A stretch of 53,342 bases of DNA from Candidatus Dormiibacter inghamiae (lineage in GTDB: Bacteria > Chloroflexota > Dormibacteria > Dormibacterales > Dormibacteraceae). The notes beneath the pieces are model-generated. The model saw only the letters and a list, made by a program, of their open reading frames with translations, searched no databases and was not told the DNA's origin. Both the position numbers and the translations under genes were made by a program. This document shows positions 52,028 through 53,342 of this stretch, piece by piece. The stretch covers positions 1 to 53,342 of the forward strand of contig JAEKNQ010000051.1 of the NCBI GenBank assembly GCA_016464825.1, in the 5' to 3' direction. Position 1 is the stretch's first letter. Every line of letters starts with the position of its first letter.

Positions 52028-53237
52028 CACAATCAACCTTCACCACCAGCGCGGCGCCCGTGTCGCCGGCGGCACAACCGCTGAACAGGCCCCGGCCGCC
52101 GCCGCGCTCGGCCAGCTCCTCGACGAGCTCGATCAGCAGGCGCATACCTGTAGGTCCCTGGGGATGGCCGAAGACGAGCGAGGAGCCGTGGTTGTTGAAG
52201 CTGTCCAGGGGCAGGTCGAACTCCCGCGAGAAGTAGACGTCGTTGACCGCGAAGGGGTTGTGAGTCTTCACGGCCGCCATGTCCTCGATGCCGAGCCCCG
52301 CCGCCGCCAGGGCCGCGCGCGCGGCCGGCACCGGCGCCGTTGGCATGAAGCCGGCCTTCACCCGAGCCTGGCCGAAGCTCAGCAGCTGCACCTCGACCGA
52401 CCTGTCGCGGCTCATCTCCCGCGCCCGCTTCCGGCCGGCCAGGACCAGCCCGCAGTTGCCGTCGGCGGGGTGGGTCTGGCTGCCGTAGGTAACCGTCCCG
52501 CCGTCTCTGACCGGCTTCATCCGCGCCAGGCCTTCGGCCGTCGTGGGAAAGATGCCCTCATCGTCGTTCAGCCTTCCGATCACCTTCCGCCCGCTGGGGT
52601 CACCCAGCTCGACAGGCACCAGGTAACGGCTCAGAAACCCGTTGCCATCAGCGGTTCGATCGGCTGCGTACTGCTCGTAGCGGAGCAGCGTCACCTCATC
52701 CTGTTCCTCGCGGCTGATGCCCTCCGCCTCGGCCACGTTCTCAGCCGTGGCCGCCATCGGTCCGGCCTGGGCGAAGGGGTCGTTCTGGAAGTTGTCCCAG
52801 ACCCAGTCCTCAGTCACGCCGCGACCACCCGGGCCACTGGCGTCCGGATAGTAGATGTGAGGTCCGTTGCTGGTGCGGTCGGCGGCGATGGCCAGGATGC
52901 AGTCGACGCCACTAGCCGCGTCCACCTCCACAGCTGCGTCGGCGATGATCCTGGCCGACGTGGCACAGGCCTGCATCACCGTCGGCCCGCTGATGTCAGG
53001 ATTGCCGATCAGGCCCGCCAGCCAGGGTGCGCCATAGAAGCTCTGCGGGGAGGGCACAGTGGTGCCCAGGAACAGCGCTTGGAAGTCCTTGGCGTCGATC
53101 CCTCGCTCGGCCAGCGCTGAGCGCGTGATGGCGGCAGCGAGTTGGATCGGGTGCTGCTGGGCCAGGCTGCCCTGCCAGCGGGCGAATGGCGTCGACCAGT
53201 AGCCGCCGTAAGGGATGTAGGTCTGCTCGAACTTCAT
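52017..53237 (-). CDS. Thiolase-family acetyl-CoA acyltransferase
   Basis: A 406-residue thiolase fold. The nucleophile Cys lies in TVMQACATSARIIADAAVEV near residue 90, the conserved His in NNHGSSLVFGHPQGPTGMRL near 350 (G-H-P), and the second active cysteine in GLFSGCAAGDTGAALVVKV near 385. It condenses acetyl-CoA units or cleaves 3-ketoacyl-CoA. No partner hydratase or dehydrogenase is adjacent. ATG 53237 gives a normal N-terminus (EQTYIPYGGYWSTPFARWQG). The gene is divergent from a gene truncated at the window end. Confidence 0.92.
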   Translation of the reverse strand: MKFEQTYIPYGGYWSTPFARWQGSLAQQHPIQLAAAITRSALAERGIDAKDFQALFLGTTVPSPQSFYGAPWLAGLIGNPDISGPTVMQACATSARIIADAAVEVDAASGVDCILAIAADRTSNGPHIYYPDASGPGGRGVTEDWVWDNFQNDPFAQAGPMAATAENVAEAEGISREEQDEVTLLRYEQYAADRTADGNGFLSRYLVPVELGDPSGRKVIGRLNDDEGIFPTTAEGLARMKPVRDGGTVTYGSQTHPADGNCGLVLAGRKRAREMSRDRSVEVQLLSFGQARVKAGFMPTAPVPAARAALAAAGLGIEDMAAVKTHNPFAVNDVYFSREFDLPLDSFNNHGSSLVFGHPQGPTGMRLLIELVEELAERGGGRGLFSGCAAGDTGAALVVKVDCGGR

Positions 53238-53301
53238 GGCTCCCGGCCTTCAGGCCTTCGAGGAATTAGTGTCCCGCGTCAGACACTGTCGCGCTGCTCC
53301 G

Positions 53302-53314
53302 TAGACTACCGGCC
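53302..53314 (+). promoter_or_regulatory. -10 box for a leaderless transcript at the window end
   Basis: TAGACT (53302-53307) followed by exactly 7 nt and then ATG 53315. The geometry equals that at 7479 and 37198. Confidence 0.45.
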
Positions 53315-53342
53315 ATGACCGAGCGCCGGCGCGCCGGCGCGC
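53315..53342 (+). CDS. Start of a divergent gene cut by the window end
   Basis: ATG followed by T-E-R-R-R-A-G-A up to the last base. Only nine codons are visible. It is supported by the TAGACT-N7-ATG signal and by the divergent layout with the thiolase; the product is unknown. Confidence 0.35.

Noticed and set aside
51924..53120. 398-residue plus-strand ORF opposite the thiolase
   Set aside because: It is antisense to a clear thiolase and has the His/Arg/Gly-rich composition of a shadow frame.

Overview
The window is a high-GC bacterial chromosome segment that is almost entirely housekeeping. It carries a near-complete division and cell wall (dcw) cluster containing ftsA, the small basic protein gene and ddl. 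Nearby are a T-box in front of ileS, a translation/rescue block (def-fmt-smpB-ssrA) and rnpB. Most genes overlap by 4 bp as ATGA, GTGA, TTGA or even CTGA. FtsA argues against a typical actinobacterium. The 69-residue biotin carrier resembling M. tuberculosis TB7.3, the zinc-ribbon/RNase H/rnpB neighbourhood and a translational-type T-box fit a high-GC Terrabacteria lineage, such as Chloroflexota or Dormibacterota. That placement is an inference, not shown by the sequence.

Layout. 1-1866 is a decayed edge: a frameshifted methyltransferase remnant, a lipoprotein with bactofilin-like repeats, and a TetR fragment that stops exactly at the CCA end of a tRNA-Gly(CCC). 1920-10476 is metabolic: a lipoprotein, adenine deaminase, an MFS carrier with an acyl-CoA ligase, a nitroreductase, an amidohydrolase and a MobA-like protein. 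10539-14605 holds ETF beta/alpha, acetyl-CoA synthetase and the small biotinyl carrier. 14641-17335 holds TrmK, a zinc-ribbon protein, RNase H, RNase P RNA and an anchored protein. 17487-18387 is an SRPBCC/ArsR pair. 18685-36312 is the dcw cluster: mraZ, rsmH, ftsL, ftsI, murF, mraY, murD, ftsW, murG, murC, murB, ddl, ftsQ, sbp, ftsA, ftsZ, nrdR. It begins with a TTGACA-17-TAGGCT promoter followed by four 10-bp MraZ-type repeats. murE and sepF are absent.

36397-39220 holds a RibD-like/RraB-like reading frame, pgeF, yggS and yggT. 39282-39980 is a methyltransferase on the other strand. 40121-47076 is the T-box with ileS, lspA, rluD, gmk and priA. 47244-48062 is an alpha/beta hydrolase. 48160-50434 is def, fmt, smpB and tmRNA. 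50524-53342 holds an O-methyltransferase, a thiolase and the first codons of a divergent gene.

The most notable signals are not new gene families but expression architecture. Several TAnnnT boxes sit 7 nt before ATG (leaderless starts). CTG start codons lie inside CTGA stop-start overlaps, most clearly in fmt. A candidate multi-hairpin RNA, closed by a 10-bp stem, fills the ftsA-ftsZ gap. Ile-Val steps are largely written ATA-GTN. An apparent RibD-RraB fusion is more likely two cistrons. I found no CRISPR array, prophage or insertion sequence.
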